Assembly (NCBI GenBank): GCA_039184865.1
Contig: JBCDAV010000011.1
Location: 62,001 to 126,000 of the forward strand
Direction of reading: 5' to 3'
DNA from: Thermohalobaculum sp039184865
Lineage (GTDB): Bacteria; Pseudomonadota; Alphaproteobacteria; Rhodobacterales; Rhodobacteraceae
Length of the DNA stretch: 64,000 nt
In this document: one piece after another, positions 18,212-26,986 of the stretch
How positions within the stretch are numbered: the stretch's first letter is position 1
Layout: each line of letters begins with the position of its first letter
The notes under the pieces: generated by a model
The model's database searches: none
Seen by the model: only the letters and a program-made list of their open reading frames with translations
What the model was told of the DNA's origin: nothing
Program-made: the position numbers and the translations under genes

Positions 18212-19143
18212 GCCGTGGCCCCGCCGTCGCCACGCGCCAGCAAATCCATGCACGCCATCCGCACTGCCACCCCCATCTCGACCTGATCGCGGATCACCGA
18301 GCGTTCGACATCGTCAGCAAGCTCGGCATCGATCTCGACCCCGCGGTTCATCGGACCGGGATGCATGACGATCGCGTCCGGCTCGGCAAGTTCCAGCTTC
18401 TCCGCGGTCAGCCCGTATCGGTGATAGTATTCCCGGGTCGAGGGCACTGCGGCGCCGGTCAGGCGTTCGTTCTGAATGCGCAGCATCATCACCACGTCAC
18501 AGCCCTTCAGGCCCTCCTCCATGTCCGTGAAGACCTCGACTCCGAACCGGTCCACACCCGGAGGCAGCAGCGTCGGCGGCGCGATCACCCGGACGCGATT
18601 CTCCATCCGATTGAGGCACAGGATGTTCGACCGCGCCACGCGCGAATTCGCGACATCGCCGCAGATCGCCACCGTCAGGCGGTGAAGTTTCCCCTTGCTG
18701 CGCCGGATCGTCAGTGCGTCCAGCAGCGCCTGGGTCGGGTGTTCGTGGCGCCCGTCGCCCGCGTTCAGCACCGCGCAATTCACCTTTTGCGCAAGTAACG
18801 CCACGGCGCCTGAATTCTGATGACGAACCACCAGCAGATCCGGGCGCATCGCGTTCAGCGTCACTGCGGTGTCGATCAGGGTCTCGCCCTTGTTCATCGA
18901 CGAGGCCTGGACCGCCATGTTCATCACATCGGCGCCCAGCCGTTTTCCGGCGAGTTCGAAGGACGCCATCGTGCGGGTCGAGTTTTCGAAGAACAGATTG
19001 ATCTGGGTCAGTCCGCGAAGCACGTCTTCGTGCTTGTCGCGTCGCCGGTTCAACTCGACATACCGGTCGGAAAGATCGAGAATTTCGGTTATGTCGCCGG
19101 GCGACAGTGCCTCGATCCCCAACAGATGCCGGTGCTGAAACAT
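18208..19143 (-). CDS. pyrB: Aspartate carbamoyltransferase catalytic subunit
   Basis: This 311-residue enzyme condenses carbamoyl phosphate with aspartate in pyrimidine synthesis. The carbamoyl-phosphate loop reads FFENSTRTMASFE. SSMNKGE, HEHPTQALLDA, and HPGPMNRGVE complete the signature. GGAGAGG lies a few bases before the ATG. It is the first gene of the coupled set pyrB–PH protein–pyrC'. No PyrI regulatory-chain gene is next to it, in line with an ATCase built with a dihydroorotase-like partner. Confidence 0.95.
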   Translation of the reverse strand: MFQHRHLLGIEALSPGDITEILDLSDRYVELNRRRDKHEDVLRGLTQINLFFENSTRTMASFELAGKRLGADVMNMAVQASSMNKGETLIDTAVTLNAMRPDLLVVRHQNSGAVALLAQKVNCAVLNAGDGRHEHPTQALLDALTIRRSKGKLHRLTVAICGDVANSRVARSNILCLNRMENRVRVIAPPTLLPPGVDRFGVEVFTDMEEGLKGCDVVMMLRIQNERLTGAAVPSTREYYHRYGLTAEKLELAEPDAIVMHPGPMNRGVEIDAELADDVERSVIRDQVEMGVAVRMACMDLLARGDGGATA

Positions 19144-19179
19144 GGCTGCCCTCTCCGGGGCGCCTTCTACTTGCGTGCC

Positions 19180-19200
19180 ATCGCCCCGGCAAGGGGCGAT
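19180..19200. other. Perfect hairpin between M48 protease gene and pyrB
   Basis: ATCGCCCC-GGCAA-GGGGCGAT is an 8-bp perfect inverted repeat in the 77-bp gap between the M48 gene stop and the pyrB start, both on the minus strand. There is no T-run, so it could be a terminator-like pause, an mRNA processing site, or a leader structure for pyrB. Confidence 0.45.
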
Positions 19201-19220
19201 GCGTGTTTATGGGCTGTCGA

Positions 19221-20093
19221 TCAGCGCAAGTTTCGTCGGATCTGTGCGGCCTCGGCCGTCCGGCCGTTCGTCTCGTAGAACTTGAGGGCTTCCTTGCGCA
19301 GGCCGCGCGTCGCGTTGTCGTAGGTTTTCGTTGCGATACGACCCTTCGTGGCGCCCAGACGCTTTGCCTGCGCGGTCAAATTCGCCTCACGTTCGGATGA
19401 TGGCGGATGCGAGGAGAAGAACGCAGCCGACGCACCCCGCGCGTCGCCGTAGAGGCGCCGCAGGACCGCAAAGGATTTAGCACCCTCCAGCACGTTGTAG
19501 CCCGCCCGCGCCAGGTAGACGACGCCGGTATTGTCGGCGTCCGTCTCCTGCGTTCTAGTGAACGAGTTCACGGCGTAGTTTGCGCCCAGGCCGACGGCGA
19601 GGTTCGTGAGTTCCCCCGGCACGCCCAGCGCTGCACCGGCGATCCCGGCCAGAGCCGCTCCAAGCTGAACACCGGTGCGGTTCGCCTGTCCTGCCTGAAC
19701 GTGCCCGCGATCGATATGGGCGATCTCGTGCGCTGCCACGCTGGCAAGCTGCGCCTCGTTTTCCATCGCGGCGATCATGCCCGCGTTGAAGAAGACGTAG
19801 CCGCCCCCGACGGTGAACGCATTCACGCTGGCGTCCTTCACCAGATAGGTCCGCAGCGGGACCGACCCCGGCGGCCGCTGCTGGGCGACCCGCGCCACGA
19901 CGCCGCCGATATAGCTGTTCAGGTTCTTGTCCTTGATCAGGGCGCCCTTGCGGTCCATCTCCGCGACGACCTTGCGGGCGTTGGCCTGCTCCTGCGCCAG
20001 CGACTGCTGGGTGTTCTTGGCCGTCGGCGCACATGCGCCCACAGCGCCGGTCGCCAGCGCGACGATTGCCAGAGCTTTCAGAAAACGCTTCAT
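19221..20093 (-). CDS. M48 family metalloprotease lipoprotein
   Basis: This 290-residue protein starts at ATG 20093, seven bases after AGGAGG. A signal sequence ends in a lipobox (AVGAC), so it should be anchored in the envelope. The zinc motif is HEIAH (residues 122-126) with the third ligand in ETDAD. It has a Gly/Ala-rich hydrophobic stretch after the active site and a C-terminal RNL. M48 proteins of this kind (BepA/LoiP-like) act in outer-membrane protein quality control, but the exact substrate is unknown. It is divergent from the GST gene. Confidence 0.88.
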   Translation of the reverse strand: MKRFLKALAIVALATGAVGACAPTAKNTQQSLAQEQANARKVVAEMDRKGALIKDKNLNSYIGGVVARVAQQRPPGSVPLRTYLVKDASVNAFTVGGGYVFFNAGMIAAMENEAQLASVAAHEIAHIDRGHVQAGQANRTGVQLGAALAGIAGAALGVPGELTNLAVGLGANYAVNSFTRTQETDADNTGVVYLARAGYNVLEGAKSFAVLRRLYGDARGASAAFFSSHPPSSEREANLTAQAKRLGATKGRIATKTYDNATRGLRKEALKFYETNGRTAEAAQIRRNLR

Positions 20094-20258
20094 TCGCGAA
20101 CCTCCTCTGCACGCATCCGTCCGTTCGCGGACGTGTCGATTCATCATACACGCACTGGACGTTGTCGTTCCAGATCTGACCGCACCAAGCTATGAGACGC
20201 ACGGGCGGCCGGGAACAGTCGTTCCATCTCTACCGGGCGAAAGAATGGAGGGTCTGCC

Positions 20259-20888
20259 ATGTCTCTGCCGCATCCAGTGCGCTACTACCACACGCCGCGC
20301 GCGCCCAATCCGCGCCGCACGCAGATTTTCATGGCCGAGAAAGGGATCGAGCTTGAGACCGTCAACATCAGCCTGATGGATGGCGAGCACAAGCAGGATG
20401 CGTATCTGGAGAAGGTCGGATCCCCGCAGATCCCGGCATTGGAGCTTTCGGACGGCACCGTTCTGGTCGAGTCGCCGACGATCTGCCGCTACCTGGAAGA
20501 GTTCTACCCCGAACCCAACATGCTGGGCCGCGATGCGCACGAGATCGCGGTCATCGACATGTGGCAACGCCGCATCGAGCTGCGCCTGATGGTGACGATT
20601 GCGATGTGTTTTCGCCATACCAATCCGAAGATGGCGGCACTTGAGGACCAGTCGACGGACTGGGGTGAGACCAATGCCGGCCGGATCGACGGACGGCTCG
20701 CCGAGGTCGACCGCCAGCTTCAGGGCCGCGACTGGATCGCCGCCGACCGGCTGACGATTGCCGACATCACCGGCATCGTTGCGGTCGACTTCTTGAGATT
20801 GATCCGGCGGGACATACCTGAGGGCATGACGGCGCTGCGCGACTGGCGCGACCGGATGCACGACCGCCCGTCCACCGCATTGAAATGA
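20259..20888 (+). CDS. Glutathione S-transferase family protein
   Basis: This 209-residue protein has an N-terminal thioredoxin-like domain with the cis-Pro in GSPQIPALEL, the glutathione-binding VESPTICRYLEE, and an all-helical C-terminal half containing LTIADITGIVAVDFLR (the usual N-capping Asp motif). It probably conjugates or reduces electrophiles with glutathione in the cytoplasm. GGAGGG precedes the ATG by about 6 bases. The M3 peptidase gene starts 10 bp after its stop, so the two are likely cotranscribed. Confidence 0.88.
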   Translation: MSLPHPVRYYHTPRAPNPRRTQIFMAEKGIELETVNISLMDGEHKQDAYLEKVGSPQIPALELSDGTVLVESPTICRYLEEFYPEPNMLGRDAHEIAVIDMWQRRIELRLMVTIAMCFRHTNPKMAALEDQSTDWGETNAGRIDGRLAEVDRQLQGRDWIAADRLTIADITGIVAVDFLRLIRRDIPEGMTALRDWRDRMHDRPSTALK

Positions 20889-20898
20889 CAGGTTGACC

Positions 20899-22911
20899 AT
20901 GACCAATCCGCTGCTCGAACCCTGGGACGGCCCGCTCGGCCTGCCCGATTTTTCTGCGATCCGTGACGAGCATTTTGGCCCGGCCTTCGATGCTGCCATC
21001 GCCGAGCAGGAAGCCGAGTTCGAGGCAATCTGTGAAAACCCCGAGCCTGCGTCGTTCGAGAATACCGTCGAGGCGCTCGAACGCCATGGCCTGCTGCTCG
21101 ACCGGGTCAACGCCGTGTTCTGGAACCGCGCGGGCGGCGACACCAATCCGAAGATCCAGGAGATCGAGCGCGAGATCTCGCCCCGTCTGTCGCGGTTGTT
21201 TTCCAAGCACGCCACGGATGAGCGGATCTTCAAGCGCCTGCAAGCGGTCGTCGACCGGGGAACCGGCGATCTGACGGCAGAGCAGGCCCGTGTGCTCGAT
21301 CTGATGTACGAGAGCTTCGTGCGCGGCGGCGCCAAGCTGGACGGCGCTGGCAAGGCGCGGCTGCAGGAGATCATGGGACGGCTCTCCGAACTCGGCACTG
21401 CTTTCGGTCAGAACGTGCTGAAGGACGAGGCCGAGTGGTCGATGACGCTCGGCGCCGAAGATCTCGCCGGACTGCCTGCGTTCCTGATCGATGCTGCCAA
21501 GGCCGAGGCCGAGAGACGCGATGTCGAAGGATATGTGATCACGCTCAGCCGATCTTCGGTCGAGCCTTTCCTGACCTTCACAGCCCGGCGCGATCTGCGT
21601 CAGAAAGCCTTCGAGGCATGGGCCAATCGCGGCGAGACGACGAACTGGGATATCATCGCCGAGACCGTGAAACTGCGTCAGGAGCGCGCGAACCTTCTGG
21701 GCTTCAAGACCTTCGCGGAGTACAAGCTCGACAACCAGATGGCGAAGACGCCGGACGCCGTGCGCGAGCTTCTGACCACCGTCTGGTCGCCTGCGCGCGC
21801 GCGCGCCGTTGCCGATGCTGAGGATCTGCAGGGTCTTGCCAGCGTCGAGGGGCAATCCGAACCGCTCGCCGCATGGGACTGGCGCTACTACGCAGAGAAA
21901 CTGCGCAAGGACCGCCACGCGCTCGATGAGAGCGAGATAAAGCCGTACCTGAAACTGGAGAACATGGTCGAAGCGGCGTTCGACGTCGCGAACCGGCTGT
22001 TCGGCCTGTCATTCGTGCCGGCCGATGTGACCCTGCCGCATCCCGATGCGATGGCATGGGAAGTCAGGCGCGGCGATGATTTCATCGGATTGTTCATCGG
22101 CGACTATTTCGCCCGGCCCTCCAAACGCTCGGGCGCCTGGATGTCGGGCTTGCGCTCGCAACAGAAGCTCTGGTCGCCCGATCGCCCGATCATCACCAAT
22201 ACCTGCAACTTCGCGAAGGGTGATCCTGCGCTGCTGAGCTGGGACGACGCGCGGACACTGTTTCACGAGTTCGGCCACGCGCTGCACGGCCTCCTCTCAG
22301 ACGTGACCTATCCCTACATCTCCGGCACCTCCGTCGCGCGCGACTTCGTGGAACTGCCGAGCCAGCTCTACGAACACTGGCTCGCTGTTCCTGAAATCCT
22401 CGAAAAGCACGCGATCCATGTCGAAACCGGCGAGGCGATGCCGCGCGCGCTGGTCGACCGGCTGATCGCAGCGGAAAACTTCGGGCAGGGCTTCGCGACG
22501 GTCGAGTTTACCGCCTCCGCGCTGGTCGATCTCGAGATGCACGTCCTCGAGAACACCGACAATTTCGATCCGAAGAGCTTCGAACGCGACGTGCTGGACC
22601 GGATCGGGATGCCGGAGGCGATCATCATGCGCCACCGCACACCGCACTTCCAGCATGTCTTCTCGGGCGATGGCTATTCGTCCGGATACTACAGCTACAT
22701 GTGGTCCGAAGTGATGGACGCCGATGCCTTCAAGGCTTTCGAGGAAACCGGAGACGTCTTCGACGCAGGCACGGCAAAGCGTCTCTACGACAACGTCTAC
22801 TCGGCAGGCGGCAGCGAGAAGCCTGAAGACGCCTATACCGGGTTCCGCGGCAAGTTGCCGGGCGTCGAGGCGCTGCTCGAGGGCAGGGGGCTTGTCCCGG
22901 ACGCGGCCTAG
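20899..22911 (+). CDS. M3 family oligopeptidase (PrlC/Dcp-like)
   Basis: This 670-residue cytoplasmic metallopeptidase degrades short peptides. The zinc motif is HEFGH (residues 456-460, in LFHEFGHALHGLLS) with the third Glu ligand in the following helix (VARDFVELPSQLYEHW). The late FSGDGYSSGYYSYMWSEV stretch is the family's substrate-binding Tyr/His loop. I use ATG 20899; a TTG two codons earlier is less likely. It forms a probable two-gene unit with the GST. Confidence 0.93.
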   Translation: MTNPLLEPWDGPLGLPDFSAIRDEHFGPAFDAAIAEQEAEFEAICENPEPASFENTVEALERHGLLLDRVNAVFWNRAGGDTNPKIQEIEREISPRLSRLFSKHATDERIFKRLQAVVDRGTGDLTAEQARVLDLMYESFVRGGAKLDGAGKARLQEIMGRLSELGTAFGQNVLKDEAEWSMTLGAEDLAGLPAFLIDAAKAEAERRDVEGYVITLSRSSVEPFLTFTARRDLRQKAFEAWANRGETTNWDIIAETVKLRQERANLLGFKTFAEYKLDNQMAKTPDAVRELLTTVWSPARARAVADAEDLQGLASVEGQSEPLAAWDWRYYAEKLRKDRHALDESEIKPYLKLENMVEAAFDVANRLFGLSFVPADVTLPHPDAMAWEVRRGDDFIGLFIGDYFARPSKRSGAWMSGLRSQQKLWSPDRPIITNTCNFAKGDPALLSWDDARTLFHEFGHALHGLLSDVTYPYISGTSVARDFVELPSQLYEHWLAVPEILEKHAIHVETGEAMPRALVDRLIAAENFGQGFATVEFTASALVDLEMHVLENTDNFDPKSFERDVLDRIGMPEAIIMRHRTPHFQHVFSGDGYSSGYYSYMWSEVMDADAFKAFEETGDVFDAGTAKRLYDNVYSAGGSEKPEDAYTGFRGKLPGVEALLEGRGLVPDAA

Positions 22912-23061
22912 CGTTGCGTCCGCGCATCTGAGCCGGCCCAGGACGGGCCCTACGCCGACGCCACCCTGAGAACGCCTGAATGATGCCTTGCGGCGCTTAC
23001 GAGCCTCGCGCTTGTTCTGCACGGGCTTTCAGGTTAGTTTCTTCATATTAATTGAAGGCTC

Positions 23062-23084
23062 AGCCGGTATTTCTCGGCTTTTTT
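23062..23084 (+). terminator. Rho-independent terminator-like hairpin with T-run
   Basis: AGCCG (23062-23066) and CGGCT (23075-23079) form a 5-bp stem with an 8-base loop, directly followed by six T. It lies 150 bp after the M3 peptidase stop and 58 bp before the next gene. The stem is short, so termination may be partial. The surrounding 230 bp hold no other gene I can support. Confidence 0.5.
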
Positions 23085-23141
23085 GCTTCACCGGCAGTGA
23101 ACCGCACAATTTTGAAACGCGTATTATTCAAGGAGAAAATC

Positions 23142-23705
23142 ATGGCACAGAACAGGGTAGCCTTTATCCCGTGGAACGAAGCTCAGGCGGGAAATTTCAA
23201 GACCGAGTACGAGGACAACCACGCCAACAGGGCCAGCAGTCACCACAAGCGGAAGTGGAAGATCGTCTATTATGACAGTCCCGGCAATCCGCTTGCAGAC
23301 GTCGGTTTCGGCTTCGGAACGCGCATCGTCATTGCCGGACACGGCGATATCGGCGATCCTGCGATTGCAGCGGATCACGGCACAGGCGGGATTGATCTGA
23401 GCTACACCGATGTCGTTGACCGGATGTTCGAAAAGGGGCTGAAGAAGCGGTACATCGGCACGATTGGTTGCGATATCTGCTACAGCGCGATCGGCAATCC
23501 GTCCTTTGCGCAGCTCATGGCGCGCGAATTATGGAGCCGTGGGCTGAAGGCAAGCTGCGTCCTCGGTTACAAAGGCTCGCTCTATGCCGAGTACACCGGC
23601 GAGACAAAGCCGGGCGGCAAGTACACGCATCGCGGTGTCGAACTGGACGACGGCACGGAAGTGAAGTCGAGCAAGGCTCAGAAGCGCTTCTTCGGCTGGC
23701 AGTAG
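23142..23705 (+). CDS. Small protein resembling a stand-alone RTX-toxin cysteine protease domain (C80/clan CD-like)
   Basis: AAGGAG lies 6 bases before ATG 23142, giving 187 residues with no signal peptide or membrane helix. The pattern matches the autoprocessing protease domain of MARTX and clostridial TcdA/B toxins as I recall it. A strand ends in IAGHG (His67), a helix follows (YTDVVDRMFEKGL), then a strand ends in IGTIGC (Cys110) with DICYS, then FAQLMARELWSRGLKASCVLG and a flap-like GSLYAEYTGE. His-Cys spacing is 43, close to the 45-49 in those toxins. This makes a cysteine peptidase plausible. No toxin or substrate gene is adjacent. Function is inferred from this pattern only. Confidence 0.6.
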   Translation: MAQNRVAFIPWNEAQAGNFKTEYEDNHANRASSHHKRKWKIVYYDSPGNPLADVGFGFGTRIVIAGHGDIGDPAIAADHGTGGIDLSYTDVVDRMFEKGLKKRYIGTIGCDICYSAIGNPSFAQLMARELWSRGLKASCVLGYKGSLYAEYTGETKPGGKYTHRGVELDDGTEVKSSKAQKRFFGWQ

Positions 23706-23807
23706 GAGAGCGGACGTGCGCTAAGCAGCGTGCGTTGAAGCTGATCCGAAAGTTACGCGAAGGCGCAGTTGTCGCCGGTCGAGCGCGTTATCCGCCCGGC
23801 GACATGC

Positions 23808-24722
23808 TCAGATCCCGGCGCAGAGCTTTGCAAGCGCCGCGGATCCGATCCGGGCCGCGGGCGGGTCGGCTCTGCTGGTGATGATGATCGGCACGCGCCC
23901 GCCGACGATCACGCCTGACGCGCAGGCCGAGCGGAAATAGACCAGCATCTTGAACATGGCATTTCCGCATTCGATGTTCGGTACCAGGATCGCATCGGCC
24001 TGACCGGCGACTGGGCGTCCGGTGATCCCCTTGATCCGCACCGCTTCCGGCGAGAGCGCGTTGTCCAGCGCGAATGGCCCGTCGATGTCGGCATCCCATC
24101 CTTGGGCGGTTCCCCAGTCGGCAAGCTCGGCCGCCTGAATGCTCGTGGGCATCGATGGGATCGGTTCCTCGGTGGCGGACAGGATAGCGATCTTGGGCCG
24201 GTCCAGCCCGCAGGCGTGCGCCACTTTCACGAGGTTCTGCAGGATCGCTTTGCTCGCGTGCTGTCCCGGCAGCACGTTGAGCACCGCATCCGTCAGCAAC
24301 AAGGCACTGTCACCCGGCAGCCCCATGTGAAACACATGGCTCATGCGGGTCTGACGGCGGACGTCCGCGGCCTTCTTGAGCATCGCCTTCAAAAGCGCAT
24401 CCGTGTGGATCTGCCCTTTCATCACGATCTGGACCGAGTGGTCGGCGACCTCGACGGTCGCCGCGTCGGCAATCCCGTCCTCGCCAATGGCATGCACGCA
24501 ACGAAACGGTGAGATGTCCCAGTCGAGCTTTTCCGCGGATGCCTCCATTTCGGCCATCGGACCGATCAGGACCGGCTCGATGATACCGAGATCCGTCGAC
24601 GCCTTGGCACTTTCCAGCGCAACCGGCGTGTGGGCCCCGACCACGATCGTGCGTAACGGTGCTTGCCCTTCGACGCGGTTGAGCAGGGATTGCGGGACGG
24701 TTACGGGTTCAGTCGAGAGCAT
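23808..24722 (-). CDS. Phosphate acetyl/butyryltransferase family protein
   Basis: This 304-residue protein matches the Pta/Ptb family, which interconverts acyl-CoA and acyl phosphate: RTIVVGAHTPVALESAK near the start, IVMKGQIHTDALLKAML, SHVFHMGLPG, LTDAVLNVLP, LSATEEPIPSMPTSIQAAEL and the C-terminal VPNIECGNAMFKMLVYF. It lacks the MaoC-type N-terminal extension of the longer bifunctional relatives. No acetate or butyrate kinase gene is next to it. It is followed, on the same strand and upstream, by the M20 hydrolase gene, 86 bp away. Confidence 0.85.
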   Translation of the reverse strand: MLSTEPVTVPQSLLNRVEGQAPLRTIVVGAHTPVALESAKASTDLGIIEPVLIGPMAEMEASAEKLDWDISPFRCVHAIGEDGIADAATVEVADHSVQIVMKGQIHTDALLKAMLKKAADVRRQTRMSHVFHMGLPGDSALLLTDAVLNVLPGQHASKAILQNLVKVAHACGLDRPKIAILSATEEPIPSMPTSIQAAELADWGTAQGWDADIDGPFALDNALSPEAVRIKGITGRPVAGQADAILVPNIECGNAMFKMLVYFRSACASGVIVGGRVPIIITSRADPPAARIGSAALAKLCAGI

Positions 24723-24808
24723 GTCGGACCTTGTTCGTTCGCGGTGACGCTGGATAACGCCGTGCCGTCATTTTCGCAGCACCAGAATGCAGCGCTCTCC
24801 GGTGCCAA

Positions 24809-26047
24809 TCAGCTTGTCCCCGCCAGTTCGAGCATCACGTCGGCAATCACCTGGGCCGCCGCCGCGCAGTCTTCCTTCGTGGCGGATTCCGCCTCGTTGT
24901 GGCTGATGCCATCCTTGCACGGGATGAAGATCATGCCTGCAGGGCAAAGCCGGGCGATATGACGGGCGTCGTGGCTGGCGCGCGAGAAGATCGGCTGATT
25001 GGCATAACCGCGACGGTCGGCGGCGGCTTTCAGCCGATCCCGGATGTCTTGCGGGAACTCGAGGGTTTCCGAAGTGATGAACTCCTCGATCTCGACGCTG
25101 CACGGGCCTGCATGTGACTTGCAGATCTCCCCGATCCTGTTGCCCTGCTGGCGCAGCGTGTCGCTTGACGGGTGCCGCATGTCGACCGTGAAGTGCACCT
25201 GACCTGGGACGACCGAGATACCGCCGGGGCGCACCTCGAACCGTCCGATCGTGAAGCGCATCTCGTCGGTCTCGTCTGCGAAGGCCGTCCGCAGGGCGAC
25301 CGCCATGTCGGTTGCGGCAACGAACGCGTCCTTCCGCCTGCTGATCGGCATGGTTCCGGAGTGCGCATCCTCGCCTGTAACGTCGATGGTCCAGCGCCGG
25401 TAGCCCTGCATGCCGGTCACGATACCGATAACATTTCCCGAGGATTCGAGCTCGATGCCCTGCTCGATATGGCTCTCGAGAAAGGCGCCGATCGTCGCTC
25501 CAAGCGCGCGTTCTCCGGCTTCCGGAATCGCGGTAACCAGATCCTCAATACACCCCTGCAGGGCAATCCCGTCCGCATCCGTCTGATGGATAACCTCCTC
25601 CAGCGTCCGCACGCCCGAGTAAACCGCCGACCCCATGCAGGCCGGGGTAAAGCGCGGTCCTTCCTCGTTGTTCCAGACCGCAAGCATCAACGGTGCGGTC
25701 GTCCGGACACCGGCATCGTCGATCGCTTCCATGGCCTCGAGGGCCGCCAGCGTGCCGGACATGCCGTCGAAACGCCCGGCCATGGGCTGGCTGTCGGTGT
25801 GGGAACCGCTCGTGACCGGCGGCAGCGTGTTGTCGGCGCCCGGTCGGATAGCAAACATGTTACCGATAACATCGAGCTGGAGTTCCCACCCGCGCGCAAG
25901 GCAGATATCGACGATCAGCCGGTGGCTCGCGATGTCCTCGGACGTCAGCGCCATCCTGTGAGCACCGCCCTTGGCCGTCGCCCCTATTTTGTCCGTCGCG
26001 GTCTGACGCGACCAGAGACGGTCGGCATCTATCAAAACGTCTTGCAT
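24809..26047 (-). CDS. M20 family Zn-dependent hydrolase (N-carbamoyl-amino-acid hydrolase/allantoate amidohydrolase type)
   Basis: This 412-residue protein has the dinuclear zinc ligands of the hydantoinase/carbamoylase group: GSHTDS, GRFDGMSG, NNEEGPRF, ESHIEQG and a late GISHNEAE. A dimerisation/lid domain sits in the middle (about residues 215-325, GYRRWTIDVTGEDAHSG). It should hydrolyse a carbamoyl or ureido-type amide in the cytoplasm. The substrate is not evident. The EamA exporter gene lies 21 bp upstream in the same direction, so the pair may import or export a related compound. Confidence 0.87.
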   Translation of the reverse strand: MQDVLIDADRLWSRQTATDKIGATAKGGAHRMALTSEDIASHRLIVDICLARGWELQLDVIGNMFAIRPGADNTLPPVTSGSHTDSQPMAGRFDGMSGTLAALEAMEAIDDAGVRTTAPLMLAVWNNEEGPRFTPACMGSAVYSGVRTLEEVIHQTDADGIALQGCIEDLVTAIPEAGERALGATIGAFLESHIEQGIELESSGNVIGIVTGMQGYRRWTIDVTGEDAHSGTMPISRRKDAFVAATDMAVALRTAFADETDEMRFTIGRFEVRPGGISVVPGQVHFTVDMRHPSSDTLRQQGNRIGEICKSHAGPCSVEIEEFITSETLEFPQDIRDRLKAAADRRGYANQPIFSRASHDARHIARLCPAGMIFIPCKDGISHNEAESATKEDCAAAAQVIADVMLELAGTS

Positions 26048-26068
26048 GAGCTCTTCCTTTCGACCGCT

Positions 26069-26941
26069 CTACCGCACCCGGATCATCACCCAAAGCCCGA
26101 AAGACACCGTCGCGATGCCGGCCCACTCGACGGGTGTCGGGACTTCGCCCAGAACCGGAACGGCGAGCAACGCGGCCGCCGCAGGCACGGCTGCGGAGAC
26201 TGCCGCAGTGGGCGTCGCACCCAGATGATACGCCATAAGCGCGAAGATCATCACGGCGAGGAAGCCTGGTCCCAACCCCTGGAAGGCTGCCTGCGCCAAA
26301 ACAATCTCCATCGGAGTTTCGCTCAGCGCAGTCGGCAGCGCCAAAAGCCAAACCGGCAGGTAGAAGATGGCGTTCGGAATATTGACGATGGCGAGCGCCT
26401 GTTTCGGCGTCACGTTGAAGTGCTTCAGCATGTAAATGTAGCTCGCGATCAATCCGGACGCCGCGACGAACAGCACGATGCCGAGGATCACGTCCGGACC
26501 ATCGGCTGTCAGTCCGCGCCAGGCGACAAGCACGCCCCCGAACACGATCACCAGCGCGCCGGTAATCTGTTCGACCCTCGGTCGCGTTCCGGTCACCAGC
26601 AAGGCGATCAGCATCGTAAAGAGCGGCAGTGCTCCGTTCGCAAAGACGCCGCCATAGGCAGCCGTGGCGTTCTCCAGCCCTTCGAACATCATCATCGAGT
26701 AGATTGCGCCGGGGCCGGAGACCGCGATCAGGATCTGAATGCGCACCGAGAGATGACGTGGCCACCAAGCGTAAGCGAAGGGCAGCGTGAGCGCACCAGC
26801 CACGAGAAACCGCAATCCCGCCACATCATAGGGCGTGAGACCCGACAGCACCCCGGCGCGGGAGAACACGATGAACCCCGACCAGATGATCAGAATGCCG
26901 AGGGCGGCCAGAAGGCCCGTCTTCAGATTGGGGTCAGCCAT
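26069..26941 (-). CDS. EamA/DMT family transporter
   Basis: This 290-residue protein has about ten hydrophobic segments in two EamA halves; the first begins with TGLLAALGILIIWSGFIVFSRAG and the second with DVILGIVLFVAASGLIASYIYML. Such proteins export or exchange metabolites across the inner membrane. I choose ATG 26941, five bases after AGGTG; a GTG two codons earlier is possible. It is upstream of the M20 hydrolase in a likely two- or three-gene transcript. Confidence 0.87.
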   Translation of the reverse strand: MADPNLKTGLLAALGILIIWSGFIVFSRAGVLSGLTPYDVAGLRFLVAGALTLPFAYAWWPRHLSVRIQILIAVSGPGAIYSMMMFEGLENATAAYGGVFANGALPLFTMLIALLVTGTRPRVEQITGALVIVFGGVLVAWRGLTADGPDVILGIVLFVAASGLIASYIYMLKHFNVTPKQALAIVNIPNAIFYLPVWLLALPTALSETPMEIVLAQAAFQGLGPGFLAVMIFALMAYHLGATPTAAVSAAVPAAAALLAVPVLGEVPTPVEWAGIATVSFGLWVMIRVR

Positions 26942-26986
26942 GTTCACCTGGATGAGGGGGAGGCGGTGGGGTGTAATGCGAGCAGC

